This document shows, one piece after another, positions 16,492-25,142 of a DNA stretch of 37,047 nt. The translations under genes were made by a program, and so were the position numbers. The stretch is from Paenibacillus sp. A3 (GTDB taxonomy: Bacteria > Bacillota > Bacilli > Paenibacillales > NBRC-103111), in NCBI RefSeq assembly GCF_001399685.1, contig NZ_JTHN01000045.1:1-37047 (forward strand), given 5' to 3'. Each line of letters starts with the position of its first letter. The first letter of the stretch is position 1. The notes beneath the pieces were generated by a model, which was given only the letters and a program-made list of their open reading frames with translations, was not told where the DNA came from and did no database searches.

Positions 16492-16932
16492 ATGAATGAA
16501 CAATTAACAGTACTGTTGAACAACCAAATCGCCAATTGGTCGGTCCTGTACGTCAAGCTGCATAATTACCACTGGTACGTCAAAGGCCCTCAATTTTTCA
16601 CGCTGCATACGAAATTCGAGGAGCTGTATACGGAAGCGGCGCTGCATGTGGATGCGCTGGCCGAACGGCTGTTGGCGTTGGGCGGCAAGCCGGTTGCGAC
16701 GATGAGCGGAAGCCTTCGGCTCGCCTCGGTTCGCGAGGCGGAAGGCGAGGAGACGGCGGAGCAGATGGTGGCGGCGCTGGTGAACGATTTTAATCTGATC
16801 ATCGGAGAGCTTAAGACAGGCATGAAATTCGCTGAGTCCGTTCAGGACGAAACGACGGGAGATATGCTGCTAGCCATTCATTCGAGTCTGGAAAAGCACG
16901 TCTGGATGCTGAATGCGTTTTTGGGCAACTAA
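16492..16932 (+). CDS. dps: Dps-family DNA-protecting mini-ferritin
   Basis: Oxidises and stores iron in a 12-subunit shell and protects DNA under oxidative stress or starvation; 146 residues. The intersubunit ferroxidase residues are visible: H in [11 protein letters not shown] (about 26-34), [13 protein letters not shown] with HxxxxE (about 41-53), and the downstream [16 protein letters not shown] hallmark. [25 protein letters not shown] is the typical C-terminal helix pair. The start is ATG 16492, with GAGGAGG 7 to 8 bases upstream. The gene is alone, preceded by a promoter with a symmetrical operator-like site, so redox- or iron-controlled expression is likely. Confidence 0.94.
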   Translation: MNEQLTVLLNNQIANWSVLYVKLHNYHWYVKGPQFFTLHTKFEELYTEAALHVDALAERLLALGGKPVATMSGSLRLASVREAEGEETAEQMVAALVNDFNLIIGELKTGMKFAESVQDETTGDMLLAIHSSLEKHVWMLNAFLGN

Positions 16933-16988
16933 TTCAAGCGGTAAGATCAAATCTCGCAGCCCTGCGGCTCTGCCTTCCGGTGCGCGGC

Positions 16989-17019
16989 TTGGACAATCGG
17001 CTTGCTTCTATCGTATGAT
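16989..17019 (+). promoter_or_regulatory. Possible promoter of the M23 peptidase gene
   Basis: TTGGAC (16989-16994) and TATGAT (17014-17019) with a rather long 19-base spacer. Confidence 0.35.
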
Positions 17020-17064
17020 GAAGTCATAGATATGGAAGAAGCTGTATTGGAGGAGATCTGAACG

Positions 17065-18438
17065 ATGAAGCCGCGTTCCAAAAAGATAGGGTACTTGCTC
17101 GCCGGAACGACTCTTGCCGCCGCTTGTGTGGTACTGGTCGCGTACGGCGGCGAGCCCCCTGCATGGCTGCTTGCGTCCGGGAAGGGCGCTGCACCGGAGG
17201 CCGCCGAAAAACAAGCCCCGGCCCGCCGCGAAATTCTCGATTTTCGTATGACCGATCTGGATAAAGGCTGGATTCGCTATACGGACGGCACAAGCAGCGT
17301 GACGGAGGACGGAGGCGCCCATTGGACGGAGCCAGCCACGGGCCTCCCGGATGCAGCAGCATCCGGTACGAACGGGCCAAGCGCTTCGACGCCCGATGTC
17401 AAAACGCTCACAACGATTGCTTACCAGGCTAAAGACTACTCGGTGAAGCAGTCGCAATTTGTAACCGACAGGGTCGGCTGGGCGCTTGTCTCTGCCGGGA
17501 CGGAGCTGGCCAATCCGCTGCTGGTGACCACAGACGGAGGACAAACCTGGCATGCCGAGGTAACGGCTGCGGTGAAGGATGCGCTGCAGGAAGAAAAGCA
17601 GCGTCAGCAGCGAATCAGCCGCGAGGCGGCCTTGTATGCTTCTCCCGCGCAAGCCAAGAAGGCGATGGATTCCGCTTGGACGCTCCTGCCGGATACGGCG
17701 AGTCCCGGCGGCGTCGTGCTGGTGCGGCACGATAAGCCCGGCGAAGTCGCTTGGCAGGGGAAGACGTATGAGCTGCAGCCGTTCGAGGCGGGGTATTTCA
17801 CCTACCTCCCGGTGCCGATGAAGGCGAAGCCCGGCTCGTACCCGATCGGCGATCAGACGCTGAAGATCAAGGATAAAAAGTTCGAGACGCAGCACCTCAA
17901 GGTATCGAAGCAGATGGAAAGCATGCGTCAGGACACGAAGCGAATCGAAGCCGACCAGAAAAAAATCGATGCCGCGCGAAGCAAGTCGGAACCCGCATTC
18001 CTGTTCTCTGCGCCTTTTATTCAGCCGATCGAGGGGATATTGACGACGCCGTTCGGTCATACCCGCTATGTGAACGGCAAGTTTGCCAGCTCTCATACGG
18101 CCATCGACTTGGCGGCCAAAGAAGGCACCCCGATTAAAGTGGCGAATGACGGCATCGTAGCGCTTGCGGACAATTTCTATTTGACGGGCAATACGATCTA
18201 TATCGATCATGGAATGAACCTGTTTTCTCAATACGCGCATTTGTCGAAGCTTCAGGTGAAAACGGGGGACCGGGTGAAACGGGGCGATATTATCGGGCTG
18301 GTGGGTTCGACCGGATTCTCGACGGGACCGCACCTCCATTTTACGTTCTGGGCGCACAATGTTCCGGTTAATCCGAATCTGTTCTTTAATGCGACTCCGT
18401 TTCAATGGCTGAAGCAGGAGCAGCCCCAGGCGCGTTAA
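17065..18438 (+). CDS. Secreted or membrane-anchored M23-family peptidase (LytM fold)
   Basis: A 457-residue cell-wall endopeptidase acting outside the membrane. The N-terminus is basic, followed by a hydrophobic stretch (about 8-27) that is a signal or anchor. Residues 60-160 contain BNR/photosynthesis-stability-like pieces (LDKGWIRYTDG, VTTDGGQTWH). The C-terminal domain has the zinc site of active M23 enzymes: H344 and D348 in SSHTAIDLA, H392 in YAHLS, and H423/H425 in GPHLHF. All ligands are present, so it should be catalytic, unlike degenerate LytM factors. GGAGG lies ahead of ATG 17065. It lies in its own unit downstream of dps. Confidence 0.92.
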   Translation: MKPRSKKIGYLLAGTTLAAACVVLVAYGGEPPAWLLASGKGAAPEAAEKQAPARREILDFRMTDLDKGWIRYTDGTSSVTEDGGAHWTEPATGLPDAAASGTNGPSASTPDVKTLTTIAYQAKDYSVKQSQFVTDRVGWALVSAGTELANPLLVTTDGGQTWHAEVTAAVKDALQEEKQRQQRISREAALYASPAQAKKAMDSAWTLLPDTASPGGVVLVRHDKPGEVAWQGKTYELQPFEAGYFTYLPVPMKAKPGSYPIGDQTLKIKDKKFETQHLKVSKQMESMRQDTKRIEADQKKIDAARSKSEPAFLFSAPFIQPIEGILTTPFGHTRYVNGKFASSHTAIDLAAKEGTPIKVANDGIVALADNFYLTGNTIYIDHGMNLFSQYAHLSKLQVKTGDRVKRGDIIGLVGSTGFSTGPHLHFTFWAHNVPVNPNLFFNATPFQWLKQEQPQAR

Positions 18439-18465
18439 GCAGGCCAGCCTGCTGCTTTCCGAAAA

Positions 18466-18501
18466 AGTCCGGTCAATAGCACCGAAGCTATGCGCCGGAC
18501 T
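18466..18501 (+). terminator. Hairpin after M23 gene, T-run lacking
   Basis: AGTCCGG pairs with CCGGACT, with ATAGC/GCTAT inside. No T-run follows, so this is a weak or structural element. Confidence 0.35.
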
Positions 18502-18689
18502 CGCAAAGCAGTTGTACCATCGTTCGAGGCCGAATTGCTTCCACAATATGCCGGAGGCCACGTCTTTCTGTCACCATCTTATATACCATAGGTTATGAAA
18601 TACATAGATTAACATATATTATTATTTATTTATCAACCATTGTAAAATAAACCTCATCAAAATAAAGACAAGTGGAAGGGGGAGTCAGA

Positions 18690-20072
18690 GTGGAAACGGC
18701 ATCTAAACAACAAACAGGAGAAAAACTGATTCGTATCCTCGTTTTCACACTGGTTATCTCTGTCATGAGCGCGACGATGTTCAACATCGTGCTGCCGCAG
18801 ATTGGGGCGGAGTTCCGGCTAACGCTTGCGCAAGTCAGCTGGGTCTCATCGGTCTATATGCTGATTTACGCGATCGGCTCGGTCACCTACGGGAAGCTGG
18901 CCGATAAGTATAAGCTCAAAAATTTGCTGACATTCGGCTTAATCTTCTTCGCGATAGGTTCCCTGATCGGTTTAGCCGCGCAAACGTATTGGATGGTACT
19001 CCTCGGCCGGATTTTGCAGGCTGCCGGGGCTTCGGTCGTGCCTGCAACGGGTATGATCATCCCGATTCGCTACTTCCCGCCGGAGACGCGCGGCCGCGCG
19101 ATGGGCATTGCTGCTGCCGGGCTGGCACTCGGCGGAGCGCTCGGGCCGACGACTTCCGCTTTGATCGTCAGTGTCGTTCATTGGCGCTGGCTGTTCCTGC
19201 TGCCGGTCTTGGCGCTGCTTACGATCCCGTTCTATCGCAAGTATCTTGACGACGAGCCCGGCAAGGCGGGGAAAATCGATTGGCTGGGCGGCGGCCTGCT
19301 GGCGATAACGGTAGCGCTGGTGCTTCTGTCCGTGACGAACGAGGCTTGGCTTCTTGCAGGCTGCGCGCTGCTTACGCTAGGTTTGTTTATTCTACGCATT
19401 CGCTCCGCGGCCGAACCGTTCGTTCAGCCCCGGCTGTTCCGCAATAAAAGCTACTCTTACGGGCTTGCGATCGCTTTTGTAGTGAACGGGGTCGGGTACT
19501 CGCTTGCCTTTTTGAGCCCGCAGCTTCTATCCCTTGTCAACGGTCTGGCTCCGGGCTTGGTTGGCTTCAGCATGGTTCCGGCCGCTATCGCGTCGGCGCT
19601 TCTGGGCAGAACAGGCGGCAAGCTGGCGGACGACAAGGGCAATCCGTTTCTGTACTTCACGGCCTCGACGCTGCTGATCGCGTGCTTTGTCCTGCTGTCG
19701 ACCTTTGCGGGAATTTCGCCGATCGCCATTGCCATTTTCCTGATCTTAGGCAACGTCGGGCAGACGTTCATGGTCGTGGCTTTGTCCAATACGATTTCCC
19801 GGACGCTGCCCAAGGACCAGACCGGCGTTGGGATGGGGATGCTCTCGCTGCTGAACTTTATCTCCGGTGCTCTCGCTGCCGGCCTGTACAGCAAGGTGGT
19901 CGATCACGGTTCCGCGTTTCAGTGGAATCCGGCGAACGTATCCCTGAATCACGACGCGTTCGTATTCAGCAATATTTATACGGTGCTCGCGATTTTGCAT
20001 CTTGCGACGCTGGTCTTCTACTACTTTCAGTTCGGCAAGGTCGTTCGAAAAAGCAGTGTCGTGGAGGGCTGA
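18690..20072 (+). CDS. MFS transporter, DHA2 family (TetA(L)/EmrB-like)
   Basis: A 460-residue transporter with about 14 membrane segments, longer than DHA1 types. YGKLADKYKLKNLL is motif A, and ILQAAGASVVPATGMIIPIRYFP with AGLALGGALGPTTSALI corresponds to the TM4-TM5 antiporter motif C. The C-terminal SLLNFISGALAAGLYSK and YSNLYT-like end resemble Tet(L)/Tet(K) exporters. Whether it exports tetracycline is unknown. GTG 18690 is chosen over 18672 because GGGGGAG lies about 6 bases ahead of it. A very AT-rich stretch at 18580-18660 should contain its promoter. The gene ends 27 bases from a convergent gene. Confidence 0.85.
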   Translation: METASKQQTGEKLIRILVFTLVISVMSATMFNIVLPQIGAEFRLTLAQVSWVSSVYMLIYAIGSVTYGKLADKYKLKNLLTFGLIFFAIGSLIGLAAQTYWMVLLGRILQAAGASVVPATGMIIPIRYFPPETRGRAMGIAAAGLALGGALGPTTSALIVSVVHWRWLFLLPVLALLTIPFYRKYLDDEPGKAGKIDWLGGGLLAITVALVLLSVTNEAWLLAGCALLTLGLFILRIRSAAEPFVQPRLFRNKSYSYGLAIAFVVNGVGYSLAFLSPQLLSLVNGLAPGLVGFSMVPAAIASALLGRTGGKLADDKGNPFLYFTASTLLIACFVLLSTFAGISPIAIAIFLILGNVGQTFMVVALSNTISRTLPKDQTGVGMGMLSLLNFISGALAAGLYSKVVDHGSAFQWNPANVSLNHDAFVFSNIYTVLAILHLATLVFYYFQFGKVVRKSSVVEG

Positions 20073-20099
20073 ACGAACGGAGAGCATGGCAACCGATGT

Positions 20100-21269
20100 T
20101 CAAGGCTGGCTTCGGAGCTCCGGCGCGACAAATTGAATATCGCGGACATCGGCGTCCGACGCGGCGAAGCCGAGCAGTCCGCGGCCTTCCTCGGCCAAGG
20201 CTTCGAAGTCTTCCCCGGATAACGGCTTGAAGGGCTCAATGACCAGCGTGGCGGTACGGCGCTGGCGCACGATCCTCCATATCCCCTGGACGAAGCCGTC
20301 GACGAGGATGGTGGCCCGAATGATGCCGTTCTCGGTGAAAACAAGAGGGCGGTACTCGTCGGCCAGAATGCGCGTTCGATCGGCATAGGATAAGAGCATG
20401 TTATCAAACTCGCCCAAAAAGCGCGGCGGCGCCGGGGTATCCGGACCGGGGAGCGGCGCGCCCGGCACATCGAACAGCTCGCTGCCGTCCTCTCCCTTAT
20501 AGACGGATAGACGCGGCCGAAGCCGGTCGATCGTTTCACGCAGCCGGGTTAGTCCCGACCAAACCTGCATATCCTTGACCGTGGCCGGTCCGAATGCGGC
20601 AAGGTACCGGAGAATCGTCTCCTCCAGCGATGGAGCCGAGGCTAACGATTGCCCCAACCAAGCTTCCGCACTGGTGTGGGCGGCTTGACCGCCGTCGCCC
20701 CAGATGCCGCGCGGCGGGACTTGAACAAGCGGCACCAAGGCGCGTACGGCGTTGGCGAGTGCGGCGGGTTCGCGGTCCGGCCACTGCTCGCGCAGCAGCT
20801 TGCCAAGCTCGCCGAGTGTCCGGGGCTGTTCCTCGACCAGTATCCGGCCGGCTGCCGCGACCGCTTCAAGATCAAGCCCCGTCAGACGTCGTCCATAGCT
20901 GCCGCTGAGACCGCGTTCGTAGACGGACTGCATCAAGGGTCGCAAGATCAGGCTGTCGCGGGCGGTAACCAGATGAATGGTGGAACGCATCAGCGCGATG
21001 CGAACCGCACGCCGGTCCAGGAGTAAGCGGGACAGGTCGTCATGACGGAACCCGCGCAGCCGCGTCCACAGCCCGAAATAGGGCGGGTTCGGCGCTTGAG
21101 CCTGCATGCCGACCAGATGCTCTAGCGCATCGGCAACCGGCATGTCCGCGCGTTGCAGCAGCAGTTGGCGCGCGAGCAGGACACGGTTCAAGGCGCGGGC
21201 TCCGAGCACGGGAAGCGAGGGTTCCCCGAGAGGGCCGTTTGCAGTGCTTGGTTGGGGTTGTATTTGCAC
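20100..21269 (-). CDS. AlkZ/YcaQ-like winged-helix protein (HTH_42 family)
   Basis: A 389-residue protein of the winged-helix family that includes the DNA glycosylases AlkZ and YcaQ, which excise interstrand crosslinks or alkylated bases. LARQLLLQRADMPVADALEHLVGMQAQAPNPPY contains the catalytic MQAQ (QxQ) motif near residue 54. RRAVRIALMRSTIHLV and DYxRxxARxxPRxW-like segments follow later (YLPGPDTPAPPRFLGEFDN). The QxQ motif suggests real glycosylase activity, but many homologues are untested. GTG 21269 has GGAGG 10 bases upstream. Self-protection against a DNA-damaging natural product is one known role; no such cluster is here. Confidence 0.82.
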   Translation of the reverse strand: MQIQPQPSTANGPLGEPSLPVLGARALNRVLLARQLLLQRADMPVADALEHLVGMQAQAPNPPYFGLWTRLRGFRHDDLSRLLLDRRAVRIALMRSTIHLVTARDSLILRPLMQSVYERGLSGSYGRRLTGLDLEAVAAAGRILVEEQPRTLGELGKLLREQWPDREPAALANAVRALVPLVQVPPRGIWGDGGQAAHTSAEAWLGQSLASAPSLEETILRYLAAFGPATVKDMQVWSGLTRLRETIDRLRPRLSVYKGEDGSELFDVPGAPLPGPDTPAPPRFLGEFDNMLLSYADRTRILADEYRPLVFTENGIIRATILVDGFVQGIWRIVRQRRTATLVIEPFKPLSGEDFEALAEEGRGLLGFAASDADVRDIQFVAPELRSQP

Positions 21270-21311
21270 GAGATGAAAGACCTCCTTAATAGCGCCGTTA
21301 AGCTGTAAAGA

Positions 21312-21362
21312 ACGCCTCTTTTGGACATCGTCCGAGCAGCTCGAACAACCCCAAGGAGGCGT
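21312..21362 (-). terminator. Terminator-like hairpin after ubiB-like gene
   Basis: On the minus strand ACGCCTC (21362-21356) pairs with GAGGCGT (21318-21312), followed by TCTTTAC. The loop contains an inner CGAG/CTCG pair. Confidence 0.55.
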
Positions 21363-21397
21363 CTAAGACAAAGTATCATCGGGTACCGATCCGATTT

Positions 21398-23077
21398 TCA
21401 AAACCGTCCCGACCTGAAAATCGACAGCAGCAGCCATAGAAACATCAGCGCGGCGACGCAGAAGCCGATTTCAATGACGGGAAAATTCCACAGCAAGGTC
21501 GATTGTCTGCCAAGCGACGAGCCGATAATAAGACCGACCATAATAATACTGAATGCGAGCAGGACGATACTGAACGATAGCTGGTTGCTGATACGGTCCA
21601 TTTTTCGCATCAAGGCATCGAGCTCGGCGATCGATATTTCAAAGCGCAGCTTGCCTTTCTTCACCATCCCGAGCAGCTCGCGCAGCTTCATCGGCGTCTC
21701 CGTCAGCAGGGAGGCGGCCTCGCTTACCTGATGCCACACGCTGTCGGCGACATTGCGGGGACTGAACCTTTCGGCGAACAGCTTTCGTCCGAACGGCTCG
21801 GCGATGCTGATGACGCTGAACGTCGGGTCCAGCGAAGTGACGACGCCTTCGAGCGTCAGAAGCGCTTTGCCGAGCAGCGTCAGGTCGGCAGGAATGCGCA
21901 CGCGGTGTTCGTAAGCGACGGCGAGCAGGTCGTTGACCGATTCGCCGAGCTTGACGCGGCTGAGCGGCACGTCGTAGTATTTCTCCCGCAGCTCGTCCAC
22001 ATCCGCACGCAGGGAGTCCATGTCGACATCGTCGGGAATGATGCCGATGCCTTCAATCGCCTTGATGACACCGTCGGTGCTGTTGCGCCGGAGAGCAATG
22101 ACAAGCGAGCCGAAATGATATTTCATCATCGGAGTAAGACGCCCGACCATGCCGAAATCGATGAGTCCGATCGCTCCGCCCGGGAGGACGATAATGTTGC
22201 CCGGGTGCGGATCGGCATGAAAGAAGCCTTCCACAAAAATTTGCTGAAAGACGATCCGGGCAATCGTTTCGGCCAGCTTTTTCGGTTCGTACCCCAGCTC
22301 CTGCAGACGCTCCGTTTCGGTAGGCTTTACCCCTTCCAGATACTCCATGGTCAGCACGTTGCGGCTCGAATAATCCCAATAAATCGCCGGTATACATACA
22401 TCCGAATCGCGCTCGAACGGCTTCGCCATCCGCTGCGCGCTGCGGCCTTCGTTCGTATAATCCAGCTCGGCGCGCAGCGACTGGGACAGCTCGTACACCA
22501 TGTCGCGCACCTGATATTTGGCCGCCCAGTCGAGCCGGTGCTCGGCCAGGCGGGCCAAATCGTCCAAAATTTCAAGATCCGTTTCAACGATGGAACGAAT
22601 GTTCGGGCGCTGAATTTTGACGGCGACCGGCTCGCCCGTATGCAGGCGGGCGAGATGGACTTGCCCGATGGAAGCTGCGGCGATCGGCGTCTCTTGAAAT
22701 TCCGCGAACAGCTTCTCGAAGGGCTCGCCGAACTCGCTTTCCAGAACTTCGCGCACTTGCTCGAAAGGGAAGGGCGGCACCCGGTCCTGCAGCTTGACGA
22801 GCTCGTCGATAATATGAGCGGGCAGCAGGTCGGGACGAGTGCTGGCGATTTGGCCGATTTTGACGAAGGTCGGGCCAAGCTCCTCCAGAAACGTCCGGAT
22901 GCGCTCGCCGATCGTGCGCGACCGGGCCTCCCGCCGTTCATTCAAGCCGATGCGCGTCCCCGCAAGCAGATCGGGCAGTCCAAGCTCTTTGACGAGGAAG
23001 CCGAGCCCGTTGCGGGCGAAAGCTTTGGCAATGTCGCGGTACCTCTGCAGGTGCCGGATTTTCCGTCCGAGACTCAT
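21398..23077 (-). CDS. ABC1/UbiB-family atypical kinase
   Basis: A 559-residue protein kinase-like membrane protein of the UbiB/COQ8 family, linked to quinone synthesis or lipid handling. The characteristic KxGQ motif is in TFVKIGQIASTRPDLLP (about residue 90), the A-rich nucleotide loop in IAAASIGQVHLARL, the catalytic HADPHPGN at about 285, and the DFG motif in IGLIDFGMVGRL. Two C-terminal helices (SIVLLAFSIIMVGLII and GFCVAALMFLWLLL) anchor it. ATG 23077 overlaps the stop of the upstream small gene (ATGA) and has no SD of its own, so translation is likely coupled. The predicted polar residues of a kinase are retained. Confidence 0.92.
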   Translation of the reverse strand: MSLGRKIRHLQRYRDIAKAFARNGLGFLVKELGLPDLLAGTRIGLNERREARSRTIGERIRTFLEELGPTFVKIGQIASTRPDLLPAHIIDELVKLQDRVPPFPFEQVREVLESEFGEPFEKLFAEFQETPIAAASIGQVHLARLHTGEPVAVKIQRPNIRSIVETDLEILDDLARLAEHRLDWAAKYQVRDMVYELSQSLRAELDYTNEGRSAQRMAKPFERDSDVCIPAIYWDYSSRNVLTMEYLEGVKPTETERLQELGYEPKKLAETIARIVFQQIFVEGFFHADPHPGNIIVLPGGAIGLIDFGMVGRLTPMMKYHFGSLVIALRRNSTDGVIKAIEGIGIIPDDVDMDSLRADVDELREKYYDVPLSRVKLGESVNDLLAVAYEHRVRIPADLTLLGKALLTLEGVVTSLDPTFSVISIAEPFGRKLFAERFSPRNVADSVWHQVSEAASLLTETPMKLRELLGMVKKGKLRFEISIAELDALMRKMDRISNQLSFSIVLLAFSIIMVGLIIGSSLGRQSTLLWNFPVIEIGFCVAALMFLWLLLSIFRSGRF

Positions 23078-23424
23078 GAGCTTGCGGGAGGTAAGGTTTG
23101 GCCGGCTTCGGGCTGCTTGCCTTCAAGCTCGGCCACGCGGCGCTCGAGCTCCCCGATGCGCTGGGTCAGCCGGACGTAATCGTCCTTGGTCGTCAAGTTC
23201 ATCTCATGAAGCGCCTGACGCATGTAGCCGCGCACCTTCTCCTCCAGCGTGGATTGGGCTTCCTGTCCTTTGCGCACCAGGTCGTCCACGTACTGCTGCG
23301 ACTCAGCCTTGTTCAGCTCTCCTTTTTTGACCAATTCGTCGACGAATTTCTCCGCCTGCTCTTTGCTGACCACGGCAAAGCCCAACCCCATCGAAACCGC
23401 TTTTCCCAACAAATCTCTAATCAT
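23074..23424 (-). CDS. Phasin-like small coiled-coil protein, upstream of ubiB-like gene
   Basis: A 116-residue protein. After a short hydrophobic N-terminus (LLGKAVSMGLGFAVVS) it has a helical region rich in Lys/Glu (EQAEKFVDELVKKGEL) and a C-terminal heptad-like coiled coil (RIGELERRVAELEGK). This is the pattern of small phasin-family or polyhydroxyalkanoate-regulator-like proteins. AGGAGG precedes ATG 23424. The stop overlaps the next start, so it and the UbiB-like kinase form a two-gene operon. A role in membrane/lipid surfaces together with the kinase is inference. Confidence 0.7.
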   Translation of the reverse strand: MIRDLLGKAVSMGLGFAVVSKEQAEKFVDELVKKGELNKAESQQYVDDLVRKGQEAQSTLEEKVRGYMRQALHEMNLTTKDDYVRLTQRIGELERRVAELEGKQPEAGQTLPPASS

Positions 23425-23611
23425 CTCTGTCCCTCCTGTTCGTATCCGTATAGGGTGATTTTACCATAGCGGGCCGCAAACACCAAAACGGAAGCCCGGC
23501 ACGGTCCCCGTCCGAATAAAATGCGCCGATGAGCACGGATTATCAAAAAAAGCGGTGCATTTTGTTGTACAATAAATTCCATGACACGATGGCTGGAGGC
23601 TTGGTGAGCGA

Positions 23612-24472
23612 ATGGATTATTTCAAAAGGATTCAAGGGGCAATACAGTTTATCGAAGACCGCCTTCAGGAGGAGCTGGATATTACGGCCATAGCGTCGGC
23701 GGCTTGTTTTTCGGCTTTTCATTTTCAACGGCTGTTTCAAGCTATCTCGGGATTTTCCGTGCACCAATACATTCGGAGACGGAGACTGTCCGAAGCAGCG
23801 GTTTTATTGAAGGAAACGGGCAGAAGCGTTCTTGACATCGCGGTTGCGTTTCAATACGGCTCTCAAGAAGCGTTCACAAGGGCGTTCGAGAGTCAATTCG
23901 GCATCACTCCGGCGAAATACCGGAAGGAGCCCGTCCCGCTTCGTTTGCAGGACAAGGTAAATTTTCTCGATTATCAACAACATGAGGAAGGGGAATTGAA
24001 CATGAATCGACCTGAGATCCTCGATCTGGACGCGATCCGGATCATCGGCTACGAGTACCGGACAACACTGCAAGAGGAGCAATATTTCGAAGAAATTCCG
24101 CGCTTTTACGGCGAGTTCGGGAGCAACGGATTATTTCTGAAGATCCCGGGCAGAGCGGCCCCGGAGATGGCCTACGGGATTGCCTGCAATTTTCAGGATG
24201 ACGGCCGATTTTCGTTCGTGATCGGAGAAGAAGTGCACGAGTTGACGGAAGATTTGGAGCCGGGGTTCATCTGTTACGAGATTCCGAAGGGAAAATATGC
24301 GGCATTTCGGGTCGACGGATCGGCGCAAAATACGAGAAAATACATCTACGGCACATGGCTGCCGAATTCGAATTACGAACGGCGGGAGGGGCCGGATTTT
24401 GAGGTGACCGATGTGCTCAAGTCGTCTCCGGATGCCATAAGCATGGTCATTTATATTCCTATTGAGTGTTAG
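23612..24472 (+). CDS. AraC-family regulator with GyrI-like effector-binding domain
   Basis: A 286-residue regulator in the reverse of the usual AraC order. The N-terminal 105 residues are the double helix-turn-helix (ITAIASAACFSAFHFQRLF and VLDIAVAFQYGSQEAFTRAF, then FGITPAKYRKE). The C-terminal part from about residue 130 is a GyrI-like small-molecule binding domain (DAIRIIGYEYRT, YGIACNFQDDG, GKYAAFRVDG). Similar proteins (Rob/SoxS-like) respond to toxic hydrophobic compounds. GGAGG (23595-23599) is about 12 bases ahead of ATG 23612. The following transporter at 25143 is a possible target, but 670 bases and other elements lie between. Confidence 0.92.
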   Translation: MDYFKRIQGAIQFIEDRLQEELDITAIASAACFSAFHFQRLFQAISGFSVHQYIRRRRLSEAAVLLKETGRSVLDIAVAFQYGSQEAFTRAFESQFGITPAKYRKEPVPLRLQDKVNFLDYQQHEEGELNMNRPEILDLDAIRIIGYEYRTTLQEEQYFEEIPRFYGEFGSNGLFLKIPGRAAPEMAYGIACNFQDDGRFSFVIGEEVHELTEDLEPGFICYEIPKGKYAAFRVDGSAQNTRKYIYGTWLPNSNYERREGPDFEVTDVLKSSPDAISMVIYIPIEC

Positions 24473-24506
24473 GATAGGAAGCTGCTTCGACTTTTTCAGA
24501 TGGTAG

Positions 24507-24531
24507 AGAAACCCACGTCTGCCGGGTTTCT
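24507..24531 (+). terminator. Weak terminator after the AraC-GyrI gene
   Basis: AGAAACCC pairs with GGGTTTCT, followed by a T/A-rich but broken tract. Confidence 0.45.
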
Positions 24532-24588
24532 ATTGTATTGATTGAGGTTGTTTTGAGGGCAAAACTATAACTGAACCTTGAGCGAGTA

Positions 24589-24807
24589 TTATTGGGGTAG
24601 TCGACAACAAGCTCTTCGACAGAATTCTGGTCTCCCTCCAGACCTAAGGCAATCATCTTCGCACTCCCCATCTATTTCAAAAGGGGGTTGGCAAGTGCTG
24701 CTCATTGGCATTGAATAAGGGGTGTACCCGTAATAGGGATTGTAATAGTAGGGATAGCGGTAGCTAGATATTGGCCAACCGCCAGACTGAAATTGACGAT
24801 AATTCAA
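24589..24807 (-). CDS. Small Tyr- and Cys-rich protein, unrecognised
   Basis: A 72-residue frame. AAAGGAG lies 8 bases ahead of TTG 24807, which makes this a good start; a GTG at 24816 overlaps the SD. The N-terminal half is Tyr/Pro rich (SYRYPYYYNPYYGYTPYS), and the C-terminal half is Cys rich in the spacing C-x8-C-x3-C-x9-C-x3-CC. There is no signal peptide or membrane segment. The composition recalls spore-coat or cross-linked surface proteins, where Tyr and Cys form bridges. I recognise no family and do not assign a function. Confidence 0.5.
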   Translation of the reverse strand: MNYRQFQSGGWPISSYRYPYYYNPYYGYTPYSMPMSSTCQPPFEIDGECEDDCLRSGGRPEFCRRACCRLPQ

Positions 24808-24837
24808 GACAATCACTCCTTTATTTTAATCTTATTA

Positions 24838-24866
24838 TTGCTTATACTTATGTGACTGGATATTTT
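24838..24866 (+). promoter_or_regulatory. Candidate promoter of a small RNA
   Basis: TTGCTT (24838-24843), 17 bases, TATTTT (24861-24866). Both boxes are imperfect. Confidence 0.35.
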
Positions 24867-24873
24867 ATGGATG

Positions 24874-25038
24874 ATTGTCTATGAATAATTAGGCGATAGT
24901 CGAGCTAAAAAAGAGTCACAGTTCAAACCCGGTCCGTACCTGTCGCAAGACAATAGGGTACGGCACAATAAATAGTCTGTTGAAGGGATCTTAATAGAAT
25001 AGACTCAAGAAGCTGCAATCCCGGCAGCTTCTTTTTTT
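24874..25038 (+). ncRNA. Candidate structured small RNA
   Basis: There is no convincing frame here, but three stems follow one another: CCGTACC/GGTACGG enclosing GTC-GCAA-GAC (a GNRA loop), AGTCT/AGACT (about 24974-25004), and a classical terminator with seven Ts. A promoter-like pair lies upstream and a transporter gene starts about 100 bases downstream. It could be a free small RNA or a leader with attenuator. I recognise no known riboswitch. Confidence 0.35.
25009..25038 (+). terminator. Strong intrinsic terminator with no gene before it
   Basis: GAAGCTGC (25009-25016) pairs with GCAGCTTC (25024-25031), then seven Ts. No plus-strand coding frame precedes it for more than 500 bases. Confidence 0.85.
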
Positions 25039-25142
25039 ATTGCCGGCAGCTCGATGGCTTAACGTTAACGGTCGATTTTTGACCAAAGATCAGCTACAAT
25101 AGTCAAGGCATCCCGAATTGAAGTCGTGAAGGAGAGTTACCG

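Noticed and set aside
17008..18561. 517-codon minus-strand frame opposite the M23 gene
   Set aside because: Arg/Leu/Gly-rich antisense frame covering a well-supported gene; no motifs.
21731..23179. 482-codon plus-strand frame opposite ubiB-like gene
   Set aside because: Antisense shadow; ubiB motifs on the other strand are complete.
24459..24671. 70-codon minus-strand frame overlapping the Cys-rich gene
   Set aside because: It has an SD-like GGGGAG, but this lies within the other frame and the product shows no family features. The better-supported frame was kept.
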